A stretch of DNA of 49,529 nt from Agrobacterium tumefaciens (GCF_009649785.1 NZ_WJOK01000034.1:1-49529), one strand, 5' to 3'; positions 34,180-43,034 are shown, numbered from the stretch's first letter. Notes: a model not told the origin generated them from the sequence alone. Translations and numbers: made by a program.

Positions 34180-34502
34180 GATATGTCCTTTCCATGCAAC
34201 CAGAACTGGCGGGAGGCTTCATCCATCCGCGACAGGAAACCGCCCCGCCGCAATGTCTGCAAAACCTGACCGTCAGCCGGCTCTTTCAATGTTATCGTCT
34301 TGTTGTTCTGCGCCGCGAAATTGCGCGAGGCTTCCATCAGCTGCACGAAGCTCAAATCCGCATCCGCATCCTTGGGCACCTCGACCACCAGCCTGTCGGT
34401 GTCTTTGAGACGGTCGAGAAGAAGACCGTGTGCCGACGCAATCGACCGTATGGAAAGCGCTTGCGGCATCTTCAGTGTGTCGTTCGTGGTTTCATCAAAC
34501 AT
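34176..34502 (-). CDS. STAS-domain protein of chemosensory operon
   Basis: A 108-residue STAS (anti-sigma-factor antagonist-like) protein. After an 8-residue start it has the fold's LSIRSIASAHGLLLDRL, RLVVEVPKDADADLSFVQLM and FAAQNNKTITLKEPADGQVL segments; the serine in ADLSF occupies the place of the phosphorylated serine in SpoIIAA-type proteins. The ATG chosen overlaps the end of the upstream gene by 8 bases; an in-frame ATG 39 bases upstream is inside that gene without a good site. STAS proteins in chemosensory operons are usually thought to be output or scaffold modules. No kinase of the SpoIIAB/RsbW type is visible here. Confidence 0.82.
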   Translation of the reverse strand: MFDETTNDTLKMPQALSIRSIASAHGLLLDRLKDTDRLVVEVPKDADADLSFVQLMEASRNFAAQNNKTITLKEPADGQVLQTLRRGGFLSRMDEASRQFWLHGKDIS

Positions 34503-35628
34503 GGGGAGTCTCCCGAACGGCTTCGGTGTGCATGCCGCCATCCGCCCTGATCGGTTGTTCTTCCGGTGTTTCGAGGCTCGGCACTTCGATCTCCAGAACG
34601 TCGTGACCCGTCATGAGCCTCTCAATCAGCGTCCATTGGCGCTGGAACGCCGCGACGCAGGCGGGATCGAAATGGCTGCCGCTCTGCGCGACAACATGCG
34701 CATAGGCCTCTTCGGTCGACCACGCCTTCTTGTAAGGACGCTCGGAGCAGAGAGCCTCAAAGACGTCCGCAATGGCGACGATACGGGCTTCCAGCGGAAT
34801 GCCGTCGCCCGACAAGCCGTGCGGATATCCCGTTCCATCCCATTTTTCGTGATGGCCACCTGCAATCGCCTCGGCTATGCGCAGCAGGTCGGATGAACCG
34901 TTTTCGAGAATCTGCACACCGATACCGACATGTTTTCGCATTTCGGTAATCTCATCAGGCGTCAGGCGACCCGGCTTCAGCAGCACGCTGTCGGAAATTC
35001 CGATCTTGCCGACATCGTGCAAGGGTGCCGCGAGATAGATCATGCGGCAATGCTCGTCATCGAGGCCGATATCCTTTGCCATCAGCATGCTGATTTGCGC
35101 GACGCGGGAAATATGGTCGCCGGTGTGGCCGTCGCGGAATTCGATGGCCCGCGCCAGGCGCCAGATGATTTCCTCTTCGCGGGCCGCGAGTTGCCGGGTG
35201 GCCTTGCGCACCTCATCCACAAGGCTGCGCGCCTGTCCGGCAAGATCGCGCTGCGCCTTGCGCAAGGCGAGAAGGTTGCGCACCCGCGCCTTCAGCTCCA
35301 CCGGGTCAAAGGGCTTGTGGATGAATTCCGTGACACCGCTCTCTATCGCTTCGATAAGGACAGGCCGGCCTCTTTCCGATGTGATCATGATGACAGGCAC
35401 ATGAGCAAAATGCTCATACGTATTCAGTGCCTTGAGGAGCTGTATGCCGTTATATTTCGGCATCGTATAATCCACCACAAGCAGATCGACCGCATTGTTG
35501 CGGCAGAATTCCAACGCCTCCGTGGGATCGGTGAAGCCCACGATGGTGCCGACATCCGGAAGCCCGCGGACCGTCGCTTTCAGGGCAACAAGAATCGACT
35601 TGCTGTCATCGACCAATACGATTTGCAC
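34495..35628 (-). CDS. HD-GYP response regulator (RpfG-like)
   Basis: A 377-residue response regulator predicted to hydrolyse cyclic di-GMP. The N-terminal receiver has VDDSKS, the phospho-acceptor in LLVVDYTMPKYNG and the lysine in FIHKPFDPVEL. A short coiled linker leads to the HD-GYP domain with AAPLHDVGKIGI (metal-binding HD), GGHHEKWDGTGYPHGL (the GYP motif) and IADVFEALCSERPYK. All metal residues appear intact, so it should be active. It is the first gene of the chemosensory operon, which suggests that signals from CheA feed into c-di-GMP turnover as well as, or instead of, the flagellar motor. Confidence 0.92.
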   Translation of the reverse strand: MQIVLVDDSKSILVALKATVRGLPDVGTIVGFTDPTEALEFCRNNAVDLLVVDYTMPKYNGIQLLKALNTYEHFAHVPVIMITSERGRPVLIEAIESGVTEFIHKPFDPVELKARVRNLLALRKAQRDLAGQARSLVDEVRKATRQLAAREEEIIWRLARAIEFRDGHTGDHISRVAQISMLMAKDIGLDDEHCRMIYLAAPLHDVGKIGISDSVLLKPGRLTPDEITEMRKHVGIGVQILENGSSDLLRIAEAIAGGHHEKWDGTGYPHGLSGDGIPLEARIVAIADVFEALCSERPYKKAWSTEEAYAHVVAQSGSHFDPACVAAFQRQWTLIERLMTGHDVLEIEVPSLETPEEQPIRADGGMHTEAVRETPHV

Positions 35629-35821
35629 TTGTCCTCGCTATCATTGGATTGCGGGCGAATAGACGCGCGAACTCCTCGGCTTTCACCGAGCGAATTCAAC
35701 GGATCTGGAAACATTTTTTTGGGAAAAGACGACCGCGTCATGTGGTCATAAAAATGAAGCGCCTGCGCGAAATTCGCCTGCGAAGACAACTTCTTATATG
35801 AATAAATTGACCAGATGTTGG

Positions 35822-35836
35822 TTAACAGCGACTTAA
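35822..35836. promoter_or_regulatory. Candidate CtrA box upstream of the chemosensory operon
   Basis: A perfect TTAA-N7-TTAA match to the CtrA consensus lies about 195-210 bp upstream of the HD-GYP gene. Three ACTTA repeats (starting 35831, 35842, 35852, spaced 11 and 10 bp) overlap and follow it. The 427-bp gap between 35629 and 36055 otherwise holds only the LysR-type palindrome at 35955. Confidence 0.45.
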
Positions 35837-35954
35837 GTGTGACTTATGAATACTTATAGTGAAGCGCCATCATCAGGCCTTCCAACGGGAATGTGATCCT
35901 GTTGCGTGGCGCCGCAGCCTCTCGGGCTGATGCGCAGACGCGCCACTAATCCTT

Positions 35955-35969
35955 GTTAGTATTTCTAAC
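35955..35969 (+). promoter_or_regulatory. LysR-type palindrome before the FMN monooxygenase
   Basis: GTTAG-TATTT-CTAAC, a perfect 5-bp inverted repeat that fits the T-N11-A LysR motif, ends 86 bp before the monooxygenase start. The same pattern recurs at 38923 and 48672. Confidence 0.55.
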
Positions 35970-36055
35970 CTACGGAGAAGATTTCGGCCGATTGTTGCAG
36001 CGTTGATCCTCGAATAGCCTGAGACGAGAATTGGTATCAGGCAAAAGAGGGAACG

Positions 36056-37420
36056 ATGTTGAAACGGCAGGACAAGATCAAGCTCGGAACCTTTGTTTAC
36101 ACGTTCGGCTTCCATGCAGCCGCATGGCGGCACCCGGCAAGCAAGGTAACGGCAGCAACCGACTTCAGCCACATGTTGAATGTGGCCAGAATTTCTGAAG
36201 CTGCCAAATTCGATTTCATGTTCCTCGCCGATTCCGCTGCGGCTGCCGTTGGTGACCCCGACGCCCTGGCGCGCAGCCCGACCAAGCAGAACCGGTTCGA
36301 ACCGCTTTCTCTCATCTCGGCACTTTCGGTGATGACGGAAAGACTGGGCCTGGTCTCGACGGTATCGACGAGCTATTATGAACCCTTCAATGTCGCCCGG
36401 ATTTTCGCGTCTATCGATCAGCTGAGCCGGGGACGCGCCTGCTGGAATGTCGTCACCTCCGATCATGACGAGACCGGCTACAACTTCAATCGTCAGGGTC
36501 TCGATCCTCACGCCGTCCGTTACGAGCGCGCGCAGGAATTCATCGACGTAGTGTTCGGCCTATGGGACAGCTTTGAACGCGATGCCTTGCTGCTTGATCG
36601 CGAAAGCGGCGTTTATTATGACAAGGCCAAGCACCATACCCTCAATCATGTCGGCAAGCATTTTCAGGTGCGCGGCCCCCTCAACATTGCGCCTTCCGAG
36701 CAGGGGCGGCCTGTTATTGCTCAGGCCGGCGGCTCCGAGGCCGGAATGAACCTTGCTGCACGGACGTCTGAAATCGTCTTCAGCCTAGCATCCAACATCG
36801 AGAGCAACAGGGCTTTCTACCAGAACGTCAAAGGACGTATGCCGGCATTCGGTCGCGATCTCGAAGATCTCAAGGTCATGCCGGGAATTGTCGTCAATGT
36901 CGGGGAGACCGAGGCGGAGGCAAAGGCAAAAGTCGATTTTCTCATCGACAGCCTTCATCCGGACGTGGGTCGGTTGATGCTTTCGGAGTTCCTCGAAGCC
37001 GACCTTCGTGGCGTCCCCCTCGATCAACCATTTCCGATGGACCGGCTGCCCGCCGAGCCGAAAGGCTCGCGCAAGATGTTTGACCAGCTCGTCGAGTTCG
37101 TCAAGCAAGGACAGACAGTGGGACAATTGATCCGCCACTACGCAGAACGCCACACCGGAAACGGAATAACCGGGACACCAAAACAGATCGCAGACTACAT
37201 GGAAGAGTGGTTCGAAACCCGTGCCGCCGACGGTTTTATTCTTATGTTCCCGACACTTCCCGCAAGCCTGGAAGATTTCGTCCGCCTTGTCTTGCCGGAG
37301 TTGCGGCGGCGCGGACTGTTTCGTGAGGAATATGAAGGATCGACGCTGCGCGAGAACCTGGGGCTTTCGATGCCTGCCAACCGTTACACGGCCGCCAAAG
37401 GCGATAAAGAGCGCATCTGA
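36056..37420 (+). CDS. FMN-dependent monooxygenase, NtaA/SnaA/DszA family
   Basis: A 454-residue luciferase-fold flavin monooxygenase. The barrel start LGTFVYTFGFHAAAWRHP is typical of the NtaA/SnaA/DszA subfamily, as are FDFMFLADS, the SRGRACWNVVTSDHD segment, RGPLNIAPSEQGRPVIAQAGGSEAG and the C-terminal DGFILMFPTLPASLEDFVRLVLPEL. Members use FMNH2 from a separate reductase to oxidise, for example, nitrilotriacetate, EDTA, sulfones or cyclic amides. The reductase is encoded 11 bp downstream. The ATG follows GAGGGA. The substrate is unknown; the neighbouring importer and aminotransferase suggest a nitrogen compound. Confidence 0.88.
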   Translation: MLKRQDKIKLGTFVYTFGFHAAAWRHPASKVTAATDFSHMLNVARISEAAKFDFMFLADSAAAAVGDPDALARSPTKQNRFEPLSLISALSVMTERLGLVSTVSTSYYEPFNVARIFASIDQLSRGRACWNVVTSDHDETGYNFNRQGLDPHAVRYERAQEFIDVVFGLWDSFERDALLLDRESGVYYDKAKHHTLNHVGKHFQVRGPLNIAPSEQGRPVIAQAGGSEAGMNLAARTSEIVFSLASNIESNRAFYQNVKGRMPAFGRDLEDLKVMPGIVVNVGETEAEAKAKVDFLIDSLHPDVGRLMLSEFLEADLRGVPLDQPFPMDRLPAEPKGSRKMFDQLVEFVKQGQTVGQLIRHYAERHTGNGITGTPKQIADYMEEWFETRAADGFILMFPTLPASLEDFVRLVLPELRRRGLFREEYEGSTLRENLGLSMPANRYTAAKGDKERI

Positions 37421-37431
37421 AGGAGCCGATC

Positions 37432-37947
37432 ATGGTGGACCAGATAAAAATGCAGGTGCCGTCTCCGGGAGCTGACCTCTTCAAATCCTCCATGCGGAAT
37501 CTGGCGGGTGCCGTTTGCGTCATCACGACAGGCACGGGTGAAACACGAACCGGCTTCACCGCAACATCCGTCACAGCACTTTCTGCGGATGGCCCGACTG
37601 TGATGGTCGCACTCAATCGCGGATCCTCGTCCTGGGAAATCGTCGAGAAAGCCAGACGGTTTTGCGTCAACGTCGTCGCTGAAGGTCAGGAAAACGTCGC
37701 CCACTCATTCTCGGGCTTTAATGGCCTTAAGGGTGCCAGCCGCTACGATGGCGCCGTCTGGCACACGATGGCGTCAGGCGGCCTTGCGCTGGATGGCGCT
37801 CTGGCAAGTCTGGACTGCGAACTCGAAGACGCGATCATCCATCGATCCCATGTGATCCTGGTCGGCCTCGTCCGGTCGATAACGACACATGACGATGCCC
37901 GGCCACTTCTGTACTGGCGCGGAGAATATCAACACATCAGAAGGTGA
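37432..37947 (+). CDS. NADH:FMN oxidoreductase partner
   Basis: A 171-residue flavin reductase of the HpaC-like family: LAGAVCVITTG near the start, TGFTATSVTALSADGPTVMVALNRGSSS in the flavin-binding part, and FCVNVVAEGQENVAHSFSG. It supplies FMNH2 to the monooxygenase encoded 11 bp upstream. The ATG has AAGGAG seven bases before it. It converges with the LysR gene, and only 23 bp separate the two stops. Confidence 0.9.
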   Translation: MVDQIKMQVPSPGADLFKSSMRNLAGAVCVITTGTGETRTGFTATSVTALSADGPTVMVALNRGSSSWEIVEKARRFCVNVVAEGQENVAHSFSGFNGLKGASRYDGAVWHTMASGGLALDGALASLDCELEDAIIHRSHVILVGLVRSITTHDDARPLLYWRGEYQHIRR

Positions 37948-37970
37948 TATCCCGAGCGGTAGGCCCTTAG

Positions 37971-38897
37971 TCACGCACTGCGGTTCGGAGACGATGCGAC
38001 AGACTGCTTTTTCGCGATCCCCATCACCCACATGTGAAATTCTCTTCCGTAGGGCTTATCGAAAACGGAACGATCCCATGCCAGATAGTAGCTCTCGGGA
38101 AGCGGAAGGCGGATGTCGAAAGGAACAACAAGAGTACCGGCCTGCAACTCGTCCTCGATCATCGAGACCTGAGCCAGCACGAAGCCGTGTCCGTTGACCG
38201 CAGCGTCGATTGCGTTGCTCGACAGCGCGAAAAACAGGCTCGAGAGTTTTTCATTCACGGTCGCGCCAACCAGCTGCGCCCACTCGCTCCATTGTGGCGG
38301 ACGGCTGTAATGGGCTTCCCACTCGATATTGAGCAAAGGGAATTTGAGAAGGTCGGCGGGCGCCGATAATGTCCGTCCCCCGAGCAAACGCGGCGAACAT
38401 GCGGGAACCACCCAATCCGTATAAAGCGGCACGAAATGCGCGTGCACCTCTGCCCGCTTTCCATAGGTTATGCGGAAATCGCTCTGGCCGCCCGACAGGC
38501 TGGGTTCGTCATCCTTGCCGATGATACGGACATTGGCTTCCGGATAGAGAGCCTGCCACTCGAAGATCTTGCGGCCGATCCACTTGTTCACCACCGAGCT
38601 GAGCGCAGTCAGCACGATGCCGGTCTGGCTCCGCGCCCGTTCGAGAACATCGACGGAATGATTGAGCTGGCTGAAGCCTTTGGCGACTTCCTTGTGAAGA
38701 AGAACACCCCACGACGTCAGTTCCACACGGCGTCCGATACGTTCGAGGAGCGTAACGCCGAGATGGTTCTCAAGCTTGCGCACCTGTTGGCTGATGGCAC
38801 TGGGTGTTACGCCCAGTTCTTTGGCAGCCGTGCTCATCGTACCGCACCTTCCTACGGCTTCGAAAGCTTGCAGGGCATGGAGTGGGGGCATAGCCAA
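37971..38897 (-). CDS. LysR-family regulator (GcvA-like)
   Basis: A 308-residue LysR-type regulator. The N-terminal winged helix is clear: LQAFEAVGRCGTMSTAAKELGVTPSAISQQVRKLE. The C-terminal effector domain has the GcvA-like VPACSPRLLGG and AAVNGHGFVLAQVSMIEDEL segments. The start is probably the TTG at 38897, which has GGAG eight bases before it; an in-frame ATG two codons later is possible. It is divergent from the Rieske oxygenase gene, and the gap carries one of three copies of a LysR-type palindrome, so it probably activates the whole 36-48.6 kb island. Confidence 0.9.
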   Translation of the reverse strand: MAMPPLHALQAFEAVGRCGTMSTAAKELGVTPSAISQQVRKLENHLGVTLLERIGRRVELTSWGVLLHKEVAKGFSQLNHSVDVLERARSQTGIVLTALSSVVNKWIGRKIFEWQALYPEANVRIIGKDDEPSLSGGQSDFRITYGKRAEVHAHFVPLYTDWVVPACSPRLLGGRTLSAPADLLKFPLLNIEWEAHYSRPPQWSEWAQLVGATVNEKLSSLFFALSSNAIDAAVNGHGFVLAQVSMIEDELQAGTLVVPFDIRLPLPESYYLAWDRSVFDKPYGREFHMWVMGIAKKQSVASSPNRSA

Positions 38898-38922
38898 TAG
38901 AGTATCTCCAGTTCTGCTTTTT

Positions 38923-38939
38923 GTTAAGTTTTTCTAAAC
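38923..38939 (+). promoter_or_regulatory. LysR-type palindrome before the Rieske oxygenase
   Basis: GTTAAG-TTTTT-CTAAAC lies between the LysR and Rieske genes, 82 bp before the latter. From its spacer onward it shares the 19-base TTTTCTAAACAAAAACGCA with the site at 48672 read on the opposite strand. Confidence 0.65.
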
Positions 38940-39020
38940 AAAAACGCAACGAAAATCCGCTTGTCCCGCATCGCAACAAGGAAAATACTGTTCCGATTAA
39001 AGCGAGAACGGGGGAAGAAA

Positions 39021-40061
39021 ATGTTTCTCAAGAATGCTTGGTACGTCGCCACCTGGGATCACGAAATCGGACGAGACCTGACACCCGTAACGATGCTCGG
39101 CGAAAATATCGTTCTTTATCGTCTTCAGAATGGCAAGCTTGCAGCGCTCGAAGATGCCTGTCCCCATCGCAAGCTCCCCTTGTCCATGGGGCGTATCAAG
39201 GGCGACGACGTCGAATGCGGCTATCACGGACTGACCTTCGACTGTTCCGGCGCCTGCACCCGCGTGCCGGGTGCAGAGCGTATTCCACATGTGGCCTGCG
39301 TCCGCTCCTACCCGGTGGAGGAACGTTACGGGCTCGTCTGGGTCTGGATGGGTGAGGCCGCGAAAGCCGATCCTGCAGAGATTTTCCATGTCGAACATTT
39401 CGGTGATCCGTCCTGGGGCGTCAATCGCGGCGAGTCGATGACGATCAACTGCAATTACCTCTACATGACGGACAATCTGCTGGACCCATCCCACGTCGCA
39501 TGGGTACATCAGAGCTCGTTCGCCAGTTCCGCCTGCGAAGAAACGCCATTGGAAACAACGGTGAAAAGCGATGGCGTCGTCGTCTGGCGCTGGATGCTGG
39601 ATTCAGATCCGGCCCCCTTCTACGCACCGTTCCTGCAATTTGAGGGGAAATGCGATCGAAAACAGCATTACGAGGTTCGCTACCCCAGCAATGCCATCAT
39701 CAAGGCCATCTTTGCACCATCAGGCTCCGGTGGCGAAGGCCGCGAATTGCCGGCCAATACGTTCTTGATGGACAGCTACAATTTCATGACGCCAGTCGAT
39801 GAGAACCGCACGAAGTATTACTGGTTTCAGATGCGAAATTTCGCGCCCGACGACCCGGAAGTTTCAGCGCGCTTCGCAACATCCGTACGCGGCGCATTCG
39901 AGGAAGACCGTGTCGTGCTAGAGGCGGTCCACCACGGGATCGCGAACAAGAAGACTCCAAACCTCGATCTGAAGATCGATGTCGGACCGCTGCGGTTCAG
40001 ACGCAAGCTTTCACAGATGATCGATAGCGAGACCATGAATGTCGTCGCTGCCGCGGAGTAA
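39021..40061 (+). CDS. Rieske non-heme iron oxygenase, VanA-like
   Basis: A 346-residue oxygenase component of the vanillate demethylase type. The N-terminal Rieske centre is visible as CPHRKLPLSMG and CGYHGLTFD (Cys-His / Cys-His ligands, about residues 45-68). The catalytic iron ligands fit NLLDPSHVAWVHQSSF (two histidines) with a later acidic residue. The VanA family removes O- or N-methyl groups or hydroxylates small substrates. Its electron donor is probably the reductase at 47302 under the same operator. The ATG at 39021 begins with the family-typical MFLKNAWYVA and has GGGGGAAG before it; a 20-residue upstream extension is ignored. Confidence 0.9.
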   Translation: MFLKNAWYVATWDHEIGRDLTPVTMLGENIVLYRLQNGKLAALEDACPHRKLPLSMGRIKGDDVECGYHGLTFDCSGACTRVPGAERIPHVACVRSYPVEERYGLVWVWMGEAAKADPAEIFHVEHFGDPSWGVNRGESMTINCNYLYMTDNLLDPSHVAWVHQSSFASSACEETPLETTVKSDGVVVWRWMLDSDPAPFYAPFLQFEGKCDRKQHYEVRYPSNAIIKAIFAPSGSGGEGRELPANTFLMDSYNFMTPVDENRTKYYWFQMRNFAPDDPEVSARFATSVRGAFEEDRVVLEAVHHGIANKKTPNLDLKIDVGPLRFRRKLSQMIDSETMNVVAAAE

Positions 40062-40095
40062 GCGCCTGCGCCAGAATGACTAACGATATGGTCTT

Positions 40096-40118
40096 CGCCT
40101 GCTCAAATGGGTCAGGCG
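40096..40118. terminator. Weak hairpin after the Rieske gene
   Basis: CGCCTG and CAGGCG form a 6-bp stem with an 11-base loop in the 139-bp gap before the hydrolase-ATPase gene, followed by an A-rich tract. It may be an intercistronic attenuator rather than a full terminator. Confidence 0.3.
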
Positions 40119-40200
40119 GAGATGGCAAAAAAATAATAACCGGGAACATAGCTGGTGATCGGCAAAAGCCGACGCCCGCCACAAATCGGGAGTATCCTTG

Positions 40201-42162
40201 ATGCGCCACATCAGGCAGCCTGAGCTCTATTCAGTGGACTATAATGTGCTGCGGCAACGTTTTCTTTCCGCCGCGCGCCGGTCGAATGCTGCGTTGTTCG
40301 AATATAAGCATCCATTGCATGGCCCAGGTGGAGAGCACCTTTTCACGGATGTTGCATATCTGGGCGAACGCAACGCGTCAAAAAAACTCGTCATCCTGTC
40401 CGGCACGCACGGAGTTGAGGGGCAATTCGGATCGGCTTGCCAGGCTGAATGGCTTGCCGCAAATAACCCTTTACCGCTTCCTCCCGATACGGCTGTGGTG
40501 ATGATCCATCTGATCAACCCGTGGGGAACAGCATGGAGCCGACGGGTCAACGAGGACAATGTCGATCTCAACCGAAACTTCGTTGACTGGAAGAGAGCCG
40601 TTCCACGAAACGAACGATACGCCCCACTCCATAATGCATTTGTCTGCGCCGAGTGGGATGGGCCCGATCGTGACCGTGCCGATCAACTGCTGAGAGATGC
40701 CAAGGCCGCTTTAAATGGTCACGCCGGGATCGCCGCGATTATCGAAGCAGGCCAATACGACTTTCCAGACGGACTGTTTTATGGCGGCAACGGCCCGACA
40801 TGGTCGAACCGCACCCTCAACGATATCTTGAGCACTTTCGTCAGTGGCGCGTCGGATGTCGTCGTCTTCGATCTTCACACCGGTGCAGGCCCTTACGGAT
40901 ATCCCGCACTGCTATCCGTGGCGGAAGAGGACCATGCCGGTCTGGAATGGGGCAGGAAAACCTATGGGCACGCACTTGCGGTCGTGATGACCGGCAATGG
41001 CGTAACGACCGATACCGGCATTGCGGCAACGGCCACGGGCTACGTTTCAGCAGCGGTCTGCAAATCCTTGCCGGAGAGCCGCGTATTGCCGCTGGTAATC
41101 GAATGCGGAACCCTTGAAGGCCCGGTGGTGATGGACGCCGTGCAGGCGGATAACTGGCTGCATCTTTTCGGGAATATCGAATCTCCGCTTGGGCAGAAAA
41201 TCAAGAAGACGCTGAGAACGGCGTTCATTCCTGACGATCCCGAATGGCAGCAGAACTGTCTTGGGACAAGCTTGCGATATTTCGACCGCGCGCTGACCGC
41301 ACTTGCCTCGGTTACTCCCCCGGCTTCAAAGGGCGCACCCGCTCCGGCTTTGGTGAGCGACTGGCCACCGGCCGTGCCTCTCAATACCAAACGCCATGAA
41401 CGGCCAGCCGTTGAAGTTCATGATCTCCACAAAAGCTTCGGCACGCACGAAGTCCTGTCGGGCGTGGGGCTGAGTGCCGATCCCGGTGAAGTCGTTTCGA
41501 TGATCGGCTCGTCAGGTTCCGGCAAGAGCACGTTTTTGCGCTGTATAAACCTGCTCGAACAGCCCAGCAGTGGAACGATCGTCGTTGATGGCGAGGAAAT
41601 ACGAATGAAGGGCGGAGCGAATGGCCGTTCGCAGCCAGCAGACATGCGCCAGGTCGAAAGAATTCGCGCCCGCGTGGGAATGGTATTCCAGAACTTCAAT
41701 CTCTGGCCCCACATGTCCGTGCTTGAGAACATCATCGAGGCTCCCGTCCATGTTCTTGGCGAGCGTCGCCAGGATGCAATCGACCATGCCCATCAGTTGT
41801 TGAAGAAAGTGGGACTGTCGGAAAAGCATGCCCAATATCCCGGGCAGCTCTCCGGCGGCCAGCAGCAACGTGCGGCCATCGCAAGAACACTGGCCATGCG
41901 GCCAAAAGTCATCCTCTGTGACGAACCGACATCCGCTCTCGACCCCGAACTTGTGGGAGAGGTCCTGCGCGTGATCCGTCAGCTGGCAGAAGAGGGCAAT
42001 ACCATGATCCTCGTGACGCATGAAATGCAGTTCGCGCGCGAGGTATCTCACAAGATTCTCTTCTTACACAAAGGAAAGGTGGAGGAAGAGAGTACCCCGG
42101 CGGAATTGTTCACCAATCCGCGATCGGAACGCCTGCGTCAGTTTCTGTCGCGAACGTTATGA
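40201..42162 (+). CDS. Fused DUF2817 hydrolase - amino acid ABC ATPase
   Basis: A 653-residue two-domain protein. Residues 1-365 are DUF2817, related to M14 zinc carboxypeptidases: the H-x2-E metal motif in SGTHGVEGQFGS (near 70-73), the NVDLNRNF substrate loop (near 120-127), the third metal histidine in VFDLHTGAGPYG (near 226) and a likely catalytic glutamate in IECGTLEG (near 301). A Pro/Ala-rich linker (370-395) leads to a complete HisP/GlnQ-type ATPase (400-653) with Walker A GSSGSGKST, signature LSGGQQQR and Walker B VILCDEPTSALD. No start codon precedes the ATPase part, so the fusion is real. The partner importer genes follow. ATG at 40201 is chosen; a TTG one codon earlier is possible. 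Confidence 0.88.
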   Translation: MRHIRQPELYSVDYNVLRQRFLSAARRSNAALFEYKHPLHGPGGEHLFTDVAYLGERNASKKLVILSGTHGVEGQFGSACQAEWLAANNPLPLPPDTAVVMIHLINPWGTAWSRRVNEDNVDLNRNFVDWKRAVPRNERYAPLHNAFVCAEWDGPDRDRADQLLRDAKAALNGHAGIAAIIEAGQYDFPDGLFYGGNGPTWSNRTLNDILSTFVSGASDVVVFDLHTGAGPYGYPALLSVAEEDHAGLEWGRKTYGHALAVVMTGNGVTTDTGIAATATGYVSAAVCKSLPESRVLPLVIECGTLEGPVVMDAVQADNWLHLFGNIESPLGQKIKKTLRTAFIPDDPEWQQNCLGTSLRYFDRALTALASVTPPASKGAPAPALVSDWPPAVPLNTKRHERPAVEVHDLHKSFGTHEVLSGVGLSADPGEVVSMIGSSGSGKSTFLRCINLLEQPSSGTIVVDGEEIRMKGGANGRSQPADMRQVERIRARVGMVFQNFNLWPHMSVLENIIEAPVHVLGERRQDAIDHAHQLLKKVGLSEKHAQYPGQLSGGQQQRAAIARTLAMRPKVILCDEPTSALDPELVGEVLRVIRQLAEEGNTMILVTHEMQFAREVSHKILFLHKGKVEEESTPAELFTNPRSERLRQFLSRTL

Positions 42163-42233
42163 CGTGATCCGCTGTGCCGGCGCTGTGTCCGGCAAATCAA
42201 ACCCAACAAATAACCAAATAGGGGAATTCGCAT

Positions 42234-43028
42234 ATGAATCTGAAAGTCCTGTCACTCGCCCTGCTTCTTGCAGGCGTCAGCACGGCGCACGCTGCCGAAG
42301 GCGAATTGTCGATCGGCACCGAAGGTGCCTATCCACCATGGAGCATGGCCGATGCTGCCGGCAATGTAACCGGCTTCGACGCCGATGTCGGCAACCTGCT
42401 CTGCACGAAGCTCGCCGTGAAGTGCCGGTTCGTCGTGCAGGCCTTTGATGGCCTGATCCCTGCCCTCAAGGCGAAGCGCTTCGACGTCATCATCTCCGGG
42501 ATGTCGATTACCCAGGATCGAAAAAAGGAAATCAATTTTTCGGTCGGATATGCTGAGCTGGCAAACATGTTCCTCGTTCCCAAGACGTCCGATCTCGCCG
42601 GCATCAAGGATATCGACACTTTGTTGAAGGGCTTGGACGGCAAGACGATCGGCGTTCAAACCGGCACGACGCACGCCCATTTCATCGAAAAGCGGGTGCC
42701 GAATGCCAATCTCAAAACCTACGACACGCTCGACAATATGCAGATCGATCTCGCAAGCGGCCGCGTTGAGGCAGCATTTGCAGACGCCTCTGCACTTCAG
42801 GATTTTCTCGCCAAGCCCGAAGGCAAGGACTTTCAGTTTGTCGACGTGAAAGTTCAGAGCAAATTCGATTCCACCCTCGGCGAAGGGATCGGCGTCGGTA
42901 TTGCCAAGGAGAACACCGAGCTGAAGACGAAGATCGACAAGGCACTGTGCGAGCTCGTCGCGGATGGTTCGATCGGCAAAGCGAGCCAGAAGTGGTTCAA
43001 GATGGATATCTCCAGACCCTGCAACTAA
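42234..43028 (+). CDS. Polar amino acid ABC binding protein
   Basis: A 264-residue periplasmic binding protein of the lysine/arginine/ornithine/histidine group. The signal peptide (MNLKVLSLALLLAGVSTAHA) is cut near residue 20. The mature part has IGTEGAYPPWSMADAAGNV, GFDADVGNLLCTKL, FDVIISGMSITQDRKKEINF and VGVQTGTTH-like segments typical of the family, and a C-terminal disulphide pair is possible (CELVADG and RPCN). It delivers the substrate to the two permeases downstream and the fused ATPase upstream. The ligand is probably an amino-acid-like cation or conjugate. Confidence 0.9.
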   Translation: MNLKVLSLALLLAGVSTAHAAEGELSIGTEGAYPPWSMADAAGNVTGFDADVGNLLCTKLAVKCRFVVQAFDGLIPALKAKRFDVIISGMSITQDRKKEINFSVGYAELANMFLVPKTSDLAGIKDIDTLLKGLDGKTIGVQTGTTHAHFIEKRVPNANLKTYDTLDNMQIDLASGRVEAAFADASALQDFLAKPEGKDFQFVDVKVQSKFDSTLGEGIGVGIAKENTELKTKIDKALCELVADGSIGKASQKWFKMDISRPCN

Positions 43029-43034
43029 GACGCC

